The notes below the pieces were generated by a model. It searched no databases, was not told the origin of the DNA, and saw only the letters and a list, made by a program, of their open reading frames with translations. A stretch of DNA of 64,000 nucleotides from Luteococcus sp038433155 (GTDB lineage: Bacteria > Actinomycetota > Actinomycetes > Propionibacteriales > Propionibacteriaceae). A program made the translations under genes and the position numbers. Position 1 is the first letter of the stretch; each line of letters begins with the position of its first letter. The DNA lies in NCBI RefSeq assembly GCF_038433155.1, contig NZ_JBCDMW010000019.1:62001-126000 (forward strand), in the 5' to 3' direction. Shown here in pieces: positions 55,853 through 64,000 of the stretch.

Positions 55853-57135
55853 AGTGCCCTCATTCCCTTGCCGAGATCCATTGCCAGATGACGAAGCCCC
55901 ATCCGCCGGATGATGGGGGCCAGTTGCTTGCGTAGCGGCTTCACTGGTGTTCCGTCGGCCAGGAAGACCGAGCGCATGACGTCGCGCACCATGTCCGGGT
56001 AGCTGTCGAAGACCCGCGGCGTCGTCTCCATGAAATTTGGGAAGTGCCGCAGGGTCCGCAGGTCCTTGAGGACGAAGGAGTTCTCCAAAGCCGCTCGGTA
56101 GCCGGCCAGCCCGGCGGCGGAGGTGTCACCCTGTTCCAGGGCTTCGGCAGCCGCTCGTCCGGCGTGCATGCCCGCCGCGATGGCCAAGTCCATGCCCCGC
56201 ACCGTGTAACCCGCGTTGATGCACATGAGGGCCGACTCACCGGCCAGCAGCACACCGTCTCCAATCAGGGGAGGCATCGCGTCAAAGCCCCCCTCGGCCA
56301 CCATGTGTCCAGAGTGTTCCACCACCTCGCCGCCGGCCAGGACCGGAGCCACGTCCGGGTGCCGCTTGAAGTCCTCCAGAAGCTGGTAGATGGGAGTCTC
56401 GGATTCGTAGAGGTCCGAGATGGGGGCCACGATGCCCACCGAGATGCTCTCCCGGTTGGTGTACAGGAAGCCACCGCCGACATGGCCCTTGGACGCATCC
56501 CCGACGAACATCCAGGCCATTCCGTCTTCGTCGGCACACATCGAACGGTCTGAAATGACACGTTCAGGCAGCGCGATCACCTCCTTCACCCCTACCGCCA
56601 CGTGCCGGGACTGCAAAGCGCGTGCGCCGACGGCCGACGACGTCAGCAGGGAACCCACGCCATCGCACAACAGCACCACGTCGGCGGTGATCTCGTCACC
56701 ACCGGCGCGTACGCCCACGACTCGGTCACCCTCCTTGATCAGTGACTCGACGGCGATGCCGTTGATGTATTCCGCCCCGGCCGCTTCGGCCCGCGCGGCC
56801 AGCCAAGGATCGAAGCGTGCTCGCAGCACCGACCAGGACTCGTACTGCTCCTTGCGCATCAGCTCGTCGGTGTAGTCCACGGTGGTGGCTGCATCGTGGG
56901 CCAGCATGGTGATGCGTTCGCGGACGATGCGCCGCTCCAGCGGTGCGTCGGTCTTGTAGTCGGGGAAGACGGCTCGCAGGGCATGCGTGTAGAGGCGTCC
57001 ACCCGAGACATTTTTCGCGCCACAGGTGTTGCCACGTTCGATGACCAGGACGTTCTTGCCGGCCTTGGCCAGCTCGTGTGCGGCCACAGGACCGGCGCAT
57101 CCTGAGCCAACGACGATCGCATCGAAGTCAGCCAT
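55849..57135 (-). CDS. fixC: FixC, electron-transfer flavoprotein oxidoreductase
   Basis: The 428-residue FAD enzyme, the same length as E. coli FixC, begins ADFDAIVVGSGCAGPVAAHE with the dinucleotide-binding turn. It also has CDGVGSLLTS and GVLLAGESALMCINAGYTVRGMD. It forms the FixABCX complex, which bifurcates NADH electrons or feeds enoyl-CoA reduction. The ATG at 57135 overlaps the MFS stop by 8 nt and is followed downstream by fixX. Confidence 0.95.
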   Translation of the reverse strand: MADFDAIVVGSGCAGPVAAHELAKAGKNVLVIERGNTCGAKNVSGGRLYTHALRAVFPDYKTDAPLERRIVRERITMLAHDAATTVDYTDELMRKEQYESWSVLRARFDPWLAARAEAAGAEYINGIAVESLIKEGDRVVGVRAGGDEITADVVLLCDGVGSLLTSSAVGARALQSRHVAVGVKEVIALPERVISDRSMCADEDGMAWMFVGDASKGHVGGGFLYTNRESISVGIVAPISDLYESETPIYQLLEDFKRHPDVAPVLAGGEVVEHSGHMVAEGGFDAMPPLIGDGVLLAGESALMCINAGYTVRGMDLAIAAGMHAGRAAAEALEQGDTSAAGLAGYRAALENSFVLKDLRTLRHFPNFMETTPRVFDSYPDMVRDVMRSVFLADGTPVKPLRKQLAPIIRRMGLRHLAMDLGKGMRAL

Positions 57136-58504
57136 GGTGTTTTCCTTCCATCGGAGATGTGCCCGTCGGTGACGGGCGGGTGGGGTGATCCAGGGAACTG
57201 GTCTGCTCCAGCGGGCGACCCCGGGTTTCGGGGGCCAGACCCAGCGAGAGGACGAGGGCGAGCAGCAATAGGCCGGCGCCGACACACATGGTCGGCCCGA
57301 TGCCCCAGCGCTGCAGGAAGAGCGGCAGGCCGTAGGTGGAGAACACCACCCCGATCCGGCTGATGGCGATGGCAATGCCCACCGCGGTGGCCCGCACTTC
57401 CGTGGGGAACAGCTCATTGGGGTAGAGCCATTGCAGGATTCCGGGCCCGCCGGAGAAGAAGGCATAGGTGCCGAAACCGAGCAGCACCACGAGAATTGGG
57501 GCGTGGGCCCAGATGCCCAGCACCATCAACCCCACGGTCATCATGCCCAGTGAACCGATGAGCAGGGGGCGCCGGCCGATGGAGTCGAGCCATTTGATCG
57601 CTGGATACGTTCCGACCAGGAAAAGGAAGCTGACAACAGCCTCGCCCAACACCCCCGAGCGCCCATGTTCCAGCCCCAGGGCACCCATGATGCGCGGGCC
57701 GAAGGTGTAGATGGCATACATCGGCACCACCTGACAGAGCACGAGTACCCCAAGGTAGAGCACTCGCACCAAGTAGCCACCGCGGAGGATTGTCCCCAGC
57801 CCGCGTCGATCGGGACTTTGCTCGTCATCGAGGTTGACATCGGCACCGAAGACCTGGACGGCCACCTCATGCGCCTGGTGCAGCTGTCCTCGTTGGGCCA
57901 GCCAGCGTGGCGACTCCGGGATGTCATGCCGTCCGACGAGCAGCCCAACGCATGGGATGACCGCCGACGCCAGCATCCAGCGCCAGCCCCGTGTTACGTC
58001 ATAGAGAAGCCAGCCGATGAAGGCAGCCACCGTGGCGCCCAGATACCAAGCCCCGGCTACGAGCCCCATGCCGACGCTGCGGTGTGAGATCGGCGTGAAC
58101 TCGGCGATCAACGATGTCGCGATCGGGTAGTCGGCGCCGATGAAGAAGCCGAGCAGCAACCGCAGAACCAGCAGCTGCCATCCGGCGTCGATCACGAGAG
58201 CCAGCGCGGAGGCCAGGCCGATGGCCGATATGTCGATGATGAACATCACCCGTCGGCCGAAACGGTCGGTGAAGTACCCACCAGCCAGAGAACCGAAGAA
58301 GATTCCCGCCAGCGCGGCTGCCCCAGTGGCTGCCACCTGGAAGTCACTGAGGTGCAACTGGATGGTGGCCTGGACGAGCGCCACCCCGATGATCGACAGG
58401 ACGTAACCGTCCAGGAAGGCTCCCCCGCTGCTGAAAACAATGATCTTGCGCAGGAAATGATTCATGGGCACGTCGTCGATCCGGGGGGCACCCGTTCGGG
58501 CCAT
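57128..58504 (-). CDS. MFS metabolite transporter inside the cai-fix operon
   Basis: The 458-residue, 12-helix carrier has GGYFTDRFGRRVMFIIDI after helix 2 and the PESPRWLAQRGQ motif before the central loop. These are characteristic of the sugar/aromatic-acid proton-symporter branch of MFS. Its place between maoC (5 nt gap) and fixC (8 nt overlap) suggests it imports the substrate of this pathway, or exports the product, in place of a BCCT carrier CaiT. The exact substrate is inferred. Confidence 0.85.
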   Translation of the reverse strand: MARTGAPRIDDVPMNHFLRKIIVFSSGGAFLDGYVLSIIGVALVQATIQLHLSDFQVAATGAAALAGIFFGSLAGGYFTDRFGRRVMFIIDISAIGLASALALVIDAGWQLLVLRLLLGFFIGADYPIATSLIAEFTPISHRSVGMGLVAGAWYLGATVAAFIGWLLYDVTRGWRWMLASAVIPCVGLLVGRHDIPESPRWLAQRGQLHQAHEVAVQVFGADVNLDDEQSPDRRGLGTILRGGYLVRVLYLGVLVLCQVVPMYAIYTFGPRIMGALGLEHGRSGVLGEAVVSFLFLVGTYPAIKWLDSIGRRPLLIGSLGMMTVGLMVLGIWAHAPILVVLLGFGTYAFFSGGPGILQWLYPNELFPTEVRATAVGIAIAISRIGVVFSTYGLPLFLQRWGIGPTMCVGAGLLLLALVLSLGLAPETRGRPLEQTSSLDHPTRPSPTGTSPMEGKHHG

Positions 58505-58509
58505 GGCAG

Positions 58510-59382
58510 TTACTTCCACTCGATGATCCCCCAGTTGAGGTGCGGCTTTGCCTCTGGACTGTTGGTGTCGACCAACTTGAAGCGGGCCTCGTTCTCGCCC
58601 ACCTGCCACAGCTGGGTGGTGAGGGTGGTGCCGGGGTGCACCGGTGAAGTGATCCGGGTCTTGAAGCGGGTCAGGCGTTCGGGCTGGTCGGGGATGAAGG
58701 TGGAGATGAAGTGCCGCATGACGACTCCCGCATAGCTGATGGCGTGCAAGATTGGTCGCGGTTCGCCGTTGGCTGCGGCGTACTCCCAGTCGATGTGCTG
58801 TGGATGGAAATCCCCGGAGAGTCGGTAGATCAGAGCCTGGTTCGTCGGGATGGTCTCAATGACCTCCGCGTCGGGCGCCCGGTCCGGCATGTCGACGACA
58901 TCCTTCGGTGCCGCCGGGCCGCCCCAGCCACCGTCATAGATCAGGCAGTCCCAGGACTCGTTGGTGAACAGCAGATTTCCTTCGGAGTCGTACGTGTCCC
59001 CGATGTGCTGGGCCAGCAGGCCGCGACCTTCACCACGATCGAACAACCCTTCCAGCCGCACCTTCGTCTCCAACCGGTCGGCCATCTTCGTGATGGGCTT
59101 GTGGAAGCGCAAGTCGAAGCCCCAGTGCAGGGACCCGGCGTAGTTGTACCCATAGTCGATGGTGCGGGTCACCTCGGAGTCGACGATGGGCATGGCACCG
59201 AACATGGGCAGCACCTTCAGCTGCGGATCACGCTCATCGTGCTCATTGAGGTAGACTAGGTCGTTCTTGCCGTCGATACCGGCGCCGCAGCCCAACGCGA
59301 ACAGTTCCAGGTCGCGGAAGGTGTAGTCGCGCACGAAGGGGCCAAAGGTCTGGCCGACCATGGCAGTGTTGATCTTTCCCAT
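58510..59382 (-). CDS. MaoC-family enoyl-CoA hydratase
   Basis: The 290-residue protein has an N-terminal hotdog half and a C-terminal MaoC half. The latter carries YRLSGDFHPQHIDWEYA, a variant of the hydratase-2 motif with the catalytic Asp and His. It likely hydrates or dehydrates a trans-2-enoyl-CoA. It occupies the role filled by the crotonase CaiD in enterobacteria. The start ATG shares one base with the caiC stop (TGATG). Confidence 0.86.
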   Translation of the reverse strand: MGKINTAMVGQTFGPFVRDYTFRDLELFALGCGAGIDGKNDLVYLNEHDERDPQLKVLPMFGAMPIVDSEVTRTIDYGYNYAGSLHWGFDLRFHKPITKMADRLETKVRLEGLFDRGEGRGLLAQHIGDTYDSEGNLLFTNESWDCLIYDGGWGGPAAPKDVVDMPDRAPDAEVIETIPTNQALIYRLSGDFHPQHIDWEYAAANGEPRPILHAISYAGVVMRHFISTFIPDQPERLTRFKTRITSPVHPGTTLTTQLWQVGENEARFKLVDTNSPEAKPHLNWGIIEWK

Positions 59383-60995
59383 CAGATATTCCTTTCGAAC
59401 GGTTGATTCGTTTTCTTGCAGGGGCTCAGTGACAGGCGCGAGAGCTCCGCCTTCGCGATCTTCATCGACTCGGTACGGGGGAAGTGGTCCACCAGCTCCA
59501 CGAGTTCGGGGACCTTGTAGCTGTTGAGGTGTTCAGCACAGTGGTCGATCACCTGCCTTGCCGTGAGAATCGCACCCGGCACGGGGCGGACGAAGGCCTT
59601 CACGGTGGCGTCACGCAACGAGTCGGGAAGGGCCACCACCGCAGCCTCGGCGATCAACGGATGCGCGCTTAGAACTGTCTCCACCTCGGTGGCCGAAATG
59701 TTCTCACCAGCTCGTTTGATCATGTCGATTCGGCGGTCCACAAAGTAGAACCAGCCATCCTCGTCGCAATAGCCCTGGTCGCCCGTACACAGCCAGCCAT
59801 CGGGGCTCAGGGCCTGGCGAGTGGTCCGGGGGTCATCGTGGTAGCCAATGGTGAGGCTGTGGCCTGGAATCCCCTTGATCCGGATCTCACCCACTTGGTG
59901 GGGGTCCAGCTGGTGGCCATCCTCGTCGAAGATACCCACCTGATAACCCAGCCCGGGCCTGCCCACCGAAGGCCAGCGACGCTCACCCACCGGTGGGTCA
60001 GTCAGGGCCCAGCCAATCGACTCAGTTGACCCATAGCAGTTCATCAGGTGCAGCCCGAAGCGCTGCTCGAAGGCGGCCTTCTCCTCGTCGCTGATCGCGA
60101 TGAAGTACTGCACCTCACGCACGCTGTGCTGCGCGTCCAGTGGATTCGGAGGTTGGAGGAGCATTGTGCGGGCCATCATCGAGATGAGTTGGATGACGGT
60201 GGCCCTCTCTGTGCGCACCGTCTCCCAGTAGCTGTGCGCCGAATAGCGCTCGACCATCACGAGGGTGGCCCCAGCCACCAGCACCGGTGTCAGAGCGGCC
60301 AGCTGGAAGTTCGAATGGCAGGCCGGCATCGTGGTGAGCAATCGGTCATCGGGGCGGAGCGACGTCTGCCAGACTCCGTACTGGCCCGAGAAGACCAGAT
60401 TTCCCTGGGTGATGAGCACCCCCTTGGGCGCGGCGGTGGAACCAGAGGTGTAGAGGATCTCGGTAACCGTCTCCGAATTGAGCGGCGCCTGCACTGGACT
60501 GTCGGCCTGGCCCTCCACCAACGTGTCGAGAGCCAGGGTCGGACAGGGCATGGATGGCTGGGCAGAGGGTGCTCCGGCCACCAGAACAGCCCGCACATCG
60601 GGCTGGCCGACGAGAGCGGTCCGATGACATTCAAGCCGGTCCGCCTCCACGACAATCCAGGCACATGAGGTGCGTCGGATGGCTCGATTGATCTCGGCGG
60701 CGCTGGCACCCATACCGAGGGGTACCGCAATGGCGCCGATCTCCGCCAGCCCGAACAAGGTGGCCAGCATGGTGGGGGTGTTGCGCAACTGGAGCAGGAC
60801 GGTGTCACCGAAACCGACACCCAGCTCGACGAAGGCATGGGCGCACCGGTGGATCCGTGCGGCCATCTCGGCATAGCTGAGTTCGATGCGGTTGCCTTGC
60901 TCGTCCAGGTGGACGAGGAAGGTTCGCTGGCCATGGGCCGTGCGTGACCATTCCCACAGCGATGCCGTGGTCGTGCCCGACGCGATGGTACTCAC
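59382..60995 (-). CDS. caiC: Acyl-CoA synthetase, CaiC-like (carnitine/crotonobetaine-CoA ligase)
   Basis: The 537-residue adenylate-forming ligase has the AMP-binding P-loop ILYTSGSTAAPKGVLITQGN, MNCYGSTESIGWALTD and the hinge GWLCTGDQGYCDEDGWFYFVDRRIDMIKRAGENIS. The last includes the catalytic-lysine domain. In this context it would activate carnitine, crotonobetaine or a related betaine or short acid to CoA thioester using ATP. The GTG at 60995 with GAGGAGCAGGAC is preferred over the one at 61010. Confidence 0.88.
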   Translation of the reverse strand: MSTIASGTTTASLWEWSRTAHGQRTFLVHLDEQGNRIELSYAEMAARIHRCAHAFVELGVGFGDTVLLQLRNTPTMLATLFGLAEIGAIAVPLGMGASAAEINRAIRRTSCAWIVVEADRLECHRTALVGQPDVRAVLVAGAPSAQPSMPCPTLALDTLVEGQADSPVQAPLNSETVTEILYTSGSTAAPKGVLITQGNLVFSGQYGVWQTSLRPDDRLLTTMPACHSNFQLAALTPVLVAGATLVMVERYSAHSYWETVRTERATVIQLISMMARTMLLQPPNPLDAQHSVREVQYFIAISDEEKAAFEQRFGLHLMNCYGSTESIGWALTDPPVGERRWPSVGRPGLGYQVGIFDEDGHQLDPHQVGEIRIKGIPGHSLTIGYHDDPRTTRQALSPDGWLCTGDQGYCDEDGWFYFVDRRIDMIKRAGENISATEVETVLSAHPLIAEAAVVALPDSLRDATVKAFVRPVPGAILTARQVIDHCAEHLNSYKVPELVELVDHFPRTESMKIAKAELSRLSLSPCKKTNQPFERNI

Positions 60996-61019
60996 CGTCC
61001 TGCTCCTCACTCGGCCCGG

Positions 61020-61907
61020 CTACAGCTGCTTGGCCAACTCGGGCAGCACCTGGTACAGGTCGCCGACAATCCCGAAGTCCACGTGGCTGAAGATCGGCGC
61101 GTTCTTGTCCTTGTTGATGGCGACGATCACCTTTGACTGGTTCACACCCACCATGTGCTGGACCTGACCGGACAGACCGATCGCGAGGTAGAGGTCGGGC
61201 TTGATGGCCGCGCCGGACACACCGAGGTAACGCTCAGGGGGCATCCACCCGACCCCTTCGGCAATGGGCCGGGTGCAGGCCAGCTCGGCACCGAGCTTGT
61301 CGGCAACGCCCTGGGCCAAGGCAAGGTCGTCCTGACTTGCGAAGCCACGTCCGACGCCCACTACGCGGCGAGCCGCGCCCAGATCGACGGTGCTGCCGGC
61401 GGTGGGCCGCTCTTCGATGATCCGCACGCCCTGCAGGGGTGTGCCCGCCAAAGCTTCCGTCGCTCCGACTCCAGCCGACGGCTGTTCGATGGCCGGCAGG
61501 CTGGAAACCACCAGCACCGTGGTCTCGGCCACCACCTGCTCCGTGGCAATGGCGAGACCACCATGGGCAAGCCGGTTGACCGTGGACGGCTCAGTTGGCA
61601 GTTCGGCGGCGACGACGGCACTGACCCCCAGACGGGCCGCAACCAGACCGGCCAGCAGCCGATCCTGCGTGCCGTCCTGGAAGACGATGCACTGAGCACC
61701 ACGTGCCGCCAGGGCATCGGCAACGCTGCCGGCGTACGACTCAGCGGGCACCGAGCCGTCCACGTCCATCATCAGGGTGAGGTCGGCAGAGCTGAGGGGA
61801 CCAGCCCCCACGCTGATGGCGTTGACGGTCGCGGACAGGCTTCTGACCGCACTGGCCAGCCCATTGCCGCGTTGCATGTCGTGGTTGACGATCCAGATGT
61901 TATCCAT
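61020..61907 (-). CDS. fixB: FixB, electron transfer flavoprotein alpha subunit
   Basis: The 295-residue ETF-alpha starts MDNIWIVNHDMQRGNGLASA. The C-terminal FAD site carries VVGVGRGFASQDD and YLGVSGAAIKPDLYLAIGLSG, with NKDKNAPIF near the end. It pairs with FixA, 10 nt upstream. The flavin heterodimer takes electrons from NADH and delivers them to CaiA and, via FixC/FixX, to ferredoxin or quinone. Confidence 0.95.
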   Translation of the reverse strand: MDNIWIVNHDMQRGNGLASAVRSLSATVNAISVGAGPLSSADLTLMMDVDGSVPAESYAGSVADALAARGAQCIVFQDGTQDRLLAGLVAARLGVSAVVAAELPTEPSTVNRLAHGGLAIATEQVVAETTVLVVSSLPAIEQPSAGVGATEALAGTPLQGVRIIEERPTAGSTVDLGAARRVVGVGRGFASQDDLALAQGVADKLGAELACTRPIAEGVGWMPPERYLGVSGAAIKPDLYLAIGLSGQVQHMVGVNQSKVIVAINKDKNAPIFSHVDFGIVGDLYQVLPELAKQL

Positions 61908-61917
61908 GTTCTTCCCT

Positions 61918-62661
61918 TCAGAGAGACGTGATGAAGGCGGCGAGCTGAGCAGCAACCTCGGCCGGCTCGCCCTCGATGACCTTCTGCTGACGTGCCTGTT
62001 GTTGCGGGGCCGTGACCGACACCAGCCGAGTGGAAGCCGCGGGGGGCTCTGCACTGGTCATCGTGACGGGCTTCTTTCCGGCGGCCAGAATGTCCCGCAT
62101 GCCGGGGATACGGGGGGTGTTGATCCCGGATGTCACCGAGAGGACGGCGGGCAGATCGACAGCCAGTATCTGGGTCTGGCTTTCCAGCGCCCGCTCAACG
62201 CGCAGACCCCCCTCGGCGGGTTCCACATGGTCAACAGCGTTGAGGGTCGGCAGGCCAAGCAGACCTCCCAGAATGTTGCCAACCTGCTGTGCGTAGCGGT
62301 CGGAGCTGCCGGCGCCGAGCAGCACGAGGTCGACCGCGCCAAGCTCACGAATGGCGGCAGCCAGCAGGCTTGCCGTCTGGAAGCTGTCGCCCTCGGTATC
62401 CCCTGTGACGATGGTCAACTGGTCCAGGCCGCGCGACAGTGCGTCCTTGCGCAGCTTCGTGTTGTCGAGCTGGGCGCCACCCACCGTGAGGCCAATGACC
62501 TCGCCGCCGAGCTGGTCTGCCAGCTGCCGGGCTGCCTCGATGGCGTTGAGATCGTAGCTGCCAATCTTCCAGCTGGCGCGGGACAGGTCGAGGGAGCCGT
62601 CCCGGCCGATGCTGATGTCCGCATCGTCGGGTGTTGCCTTGAAGCATGCAATGATGCGCAT
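61918..62661 (-). CDS. fixA: FixA, electron transfer flavoprotein beta subunit
   Basis: The 247-residue ETF-beta begins MRIIACFKATPDDADISIGRD and has SYDLNAIEAARQLAD and the nucleotide-binding LGAGSSDRYAQQVG stretch. It is slightly shorter than E. coli FixA (256). It lies 13 nt after caiB and 10 nt before fixB, so it is cotranscribed with both. Confidence 0.95.
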   Translation of the reverse strand: MRIIACFKATPDDADISIGRDGSLDLSRASWKIGSYDLNAIEAARQLADQLGGEVIGLTVGGAQLDNTKLRKDALSRGLDQLTIVTGDTEGDSFQTASLLAAAIRELGAVDLVLLGAGSSDRYAQQVGNILGGLLGLPTLNAVDHVEPAEGGLRVERALESQTQILAVDLPAVLSVTSGINTPRIPGMRDILAAGKKPVTMTSAEPPAASTRLVSVTAPQQQARQQKVIEGEPAEVAAQLAAFITSL

Positions 62662-62674
62662 GGTCGTTCCTTTC

Positions 62675-63886
62675 CTAGTTGGCTTGCTTGATGACGCCGG
62701 ATCGGCTCAGCTGCTCGATCTGTTCGGCGGTGTACCCCAGGGCATGGAGAGCCTCTGCCGTGTCCTGACCGTGGTCCGGCATGGGACGCCACATCTGGCC
62801 GGGATTTCGGGTGAAGTGGGGGAAGATTCCCAAGCCCTTGAAGGTCTCGCCGTCGTTGGTCTGCCATTCACTCCAGACGCCACGGCGGCGCAGGTGCTCT
62901 TCGGCCAGCAGGTCAGGGAACTCGTTGACCTTCTGGGCTGCAATCCGATGAGCAGAGAAGTCGGCCTCGACGTCAAGGGTCTTGCGAGTGGCCAGATACT
63001 CCTCGAGCTTCTGCTCGATGAGTTCGGCCTTCGGGCTGGACAGCCACAGGGCGCTGCAGTCCTCCGGATAGTCCGGCGTACCCCACAACTCACCGAGTCC
63101 GATGGTCTCGAGCAGGTACTTGTTCTGCTGGACGCCATACACGCAAAGCCCGATGAAGCCGTCGGCACAGCGGTATTCACCAATCGCGCAGAGATTTTGG
63201 TTCCGGGCGCCAGGGCGGGGCCAGATGACACCGTCGTTCAGGTAATCCACCAGGTAGTACTGCCCAATGGCCAGCAGGGTCTCGTACATCGCGACGTCGA
63301 TGGACTCGCCCTGGCCGGTGCGATTCACCTTGTGCAGCGCCGCCAGCGTGGCGCTGGCGATCATCAGGCTGTTGATGTAGTCACCCGCATAGGGGCCCGG
63401 GTTGATCGGCTGGTCAGGTGAGCCGTTCTGGGCCATGTACCCGGAGTAGGCCATCACCGTCAGGTCGTATGCCGCACGCGAGGAGCGCTCGGGCACCCCC
63501 GTCTGGCCGTAGCCCGAGACGTGGACGATCACCAACCGCGGATTGGCCTCCCACAGCACCTCGTCGGTGATGCCCTTACGGGCCCAGGTACCGCCCTTGC
63601 TCGACTCGATGAAGACATCGGCATCCTTGAGCATCCGCAGCAGAACCTCGCGACCTTCCTCGCAGAAGTAGTCGAGGGCAACGCTGCGCTGGTTACGTCG
63701 TTCGGCCTGCTTGATGTTTCGAGTGTCGCGGATGGTGTCACCGGCCGCGGTGTTCTCCAGCCAGGTGACATCGGCACCCCATTCCCCCATCAGGCCGGCA
63801 GCACGCGGGACAGCCAGCTCCATCGCGGCGTAGACAACCTTCACATCATCGAGAACGCCAAAGGAGGGTTTCTTCGTGGTGGTCAT
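62675..63886 (-). CDS. caiB: CaiB-like CoA-transferase (class III)
   Basis: The 403-residue formyl-CoA/CaiB-type transferase is almost the length of E. coli CaiB (405). It shares local motifs: GITDEVLWEANPRLVIVHVSGYGQ, ADYINSL-type GPYAGDYINSL, TGQGESIDVAMYE and NPGQMWRPMPDHGQDT. CaiB moves CoA from gamma-butyrobetainyl-CoA to carnitine or crotonobetaine. The aspartate nucleophile of the family is expected in the GDYIN region. It is 7 nt from the preceding acyl-CoA dehydrogenase. Confidence 0.92.
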   Translation of the reverse strand: MTTTKKPSFGVLDDVKVVYAAMELAVPRAAGLMGEWGADVTWLENTAAGDTIRDTRNIKQAERRNQRSVALDYFCEEGREVLLRMLKDADVFIESSKGGTWARKGITDEVLWEANPRLVIVHVSGYGQTGVPERSSRAAYDLTVMAYSGYMAQNGSPDQPINPGPYAGDYINSLMIASATLAALHKVNRTGQGESIDVAMYETLLAIGQYYLVDYLNDGVIWPRPGARNQNLCAIGEYRCADGFIGLCVYGVQQNKYLLETIGLGELWGTPDYPEDCSALWLSSPKAELIEQKLEEYLATRKTLDVEADFSAHRIAAQKVNEFPDLLAEEHLRRRGVWSEWQTNDGETFKGLGIFPHFTRNPGQMWRPMPDHGQDTAEALHALGYTAEQIEQLSRSGVIKQAN

Positions 63887-63893
63887 GGCTGCC

Positions 63894-64000
63894 TCACTTT
63901 GCGAACTGGCGCAGGACGCCCTTGGCCACGGTGAGGATCATCATCTCGTCGGTCCCGCCGCTGACCCGATCAACACGAAGGTCCCGCCAGATGCGCTGGA
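63894..64000 (-). CDS. caiA: Acyl-CoA dehydrogenase C-terminus (CaiA-like), partial
   Basis: Only the last 34 codons are in the window, ending WRDLRVDRVSGGTDEMMIL then VAKGVLRQFAK and TGA at 63894. The GGTDEMM segment is the C-terminal FAD/substrate helix of acyl-CoA dehydrogenases. With caiB 7 nt away this is most likely crotonobetainyl-CoA reductase CaiA. The rest lies beyond 64000. Confidence 0.8.
   Translation of the reverse strand, partial: QRIWRDLRVDRVSGGTDEMMILTVAKGVLRQFAK

Overview
The window is a high-GC actinobacterial chromosome segment, most likely from the Propionibacteriaceae. The evidence is the dnaK-grpE-dnaJ-hspR operon with HAIR operators, a metallophosphoesterase of the type first defined in Propionibacterium (PPA1498-like), ThrE-type exporters, frequent GTG starts and several probable leaderless promoters. 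No rRNA, tRNA, CRISPR array, insertion sequence or prophage was recognised.

Layout. (1) 1-14900, minus strand: the 5' 14.9 kb of one enormous gene for a secreted protein of about 40 tandem DUF11/DUF7507-type beta-sandwich repeats. It runs off the left edge without a stop. (2) 15133-32030: heat-shock region. clpB is followed by a spermidine-synthase-like gene. dnaK-grpE-dnaJ-hspR lies 10 kb away. Five HAIR (HspR) elements sit in front of clpB (two) and dnaK (three). Between the two loci are a zinc alcohol dehydrogenase, an orphan antitoxin, nadE, a two-component/ABC-transporter module, an AspT/YidE-type transporter and a PfkB sugar kinase. (3) 32281-43610: a YceI-like protein, a Tat-exported metallophosphoesterase with a palindrome-rich promoter, an ABC-F ATPase, a YuiF-like antiporter, a MerR/MFS efflux pair divergent from an AAA ATPase, a VapBC toxin-antitoxin, an ArsR/CDF metal-efflux pair and a lipoprotein. 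(4) 43662-55529: a CyuA-like L-cysteine desulfidase, an alkyltransferase-like DNA repair protein, a polysaccharide deacetylase, a sulfur module (CoA-disulfide reductase-rhodanese fusion, small Cys-rich protein, CstR-like regulator), an amino-acid permease, two tandem ThrE paralogues and two envelope proteins. (5) 55553-64000, minus strand: one tightly packed operon, caiA(partial)-caiB-fixA-fixB-caiC-maoC-MFS-fixC-fixX.

How genes work together. The last operon reads as an anaerobic carnitine/crotonobetaine-type route. CaiC would activate the acid, CaiB would move CoA, CaiA would reduce the enoyl-CoA and FixABCX would supply electrons, with an MFS carrier for substrate. It differs from the enterobacterial cai/fix genes in three ways: both sets are in one transcript, a MaoC-fold hydratase takes the place of the crotonase CaiD, and an MFS protein is present instead of a visible BCCT carrier. 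The sulfur module and the nearby cysteine desulfidase suggest sulfide/persulfide handling. The thrE pair and the amino-acid permease suggest active amino-acid exchange.

Starts were chosen by homology, ribosome binding site and packing. Functions are inferred from motifs and neighbours; no searches were run.
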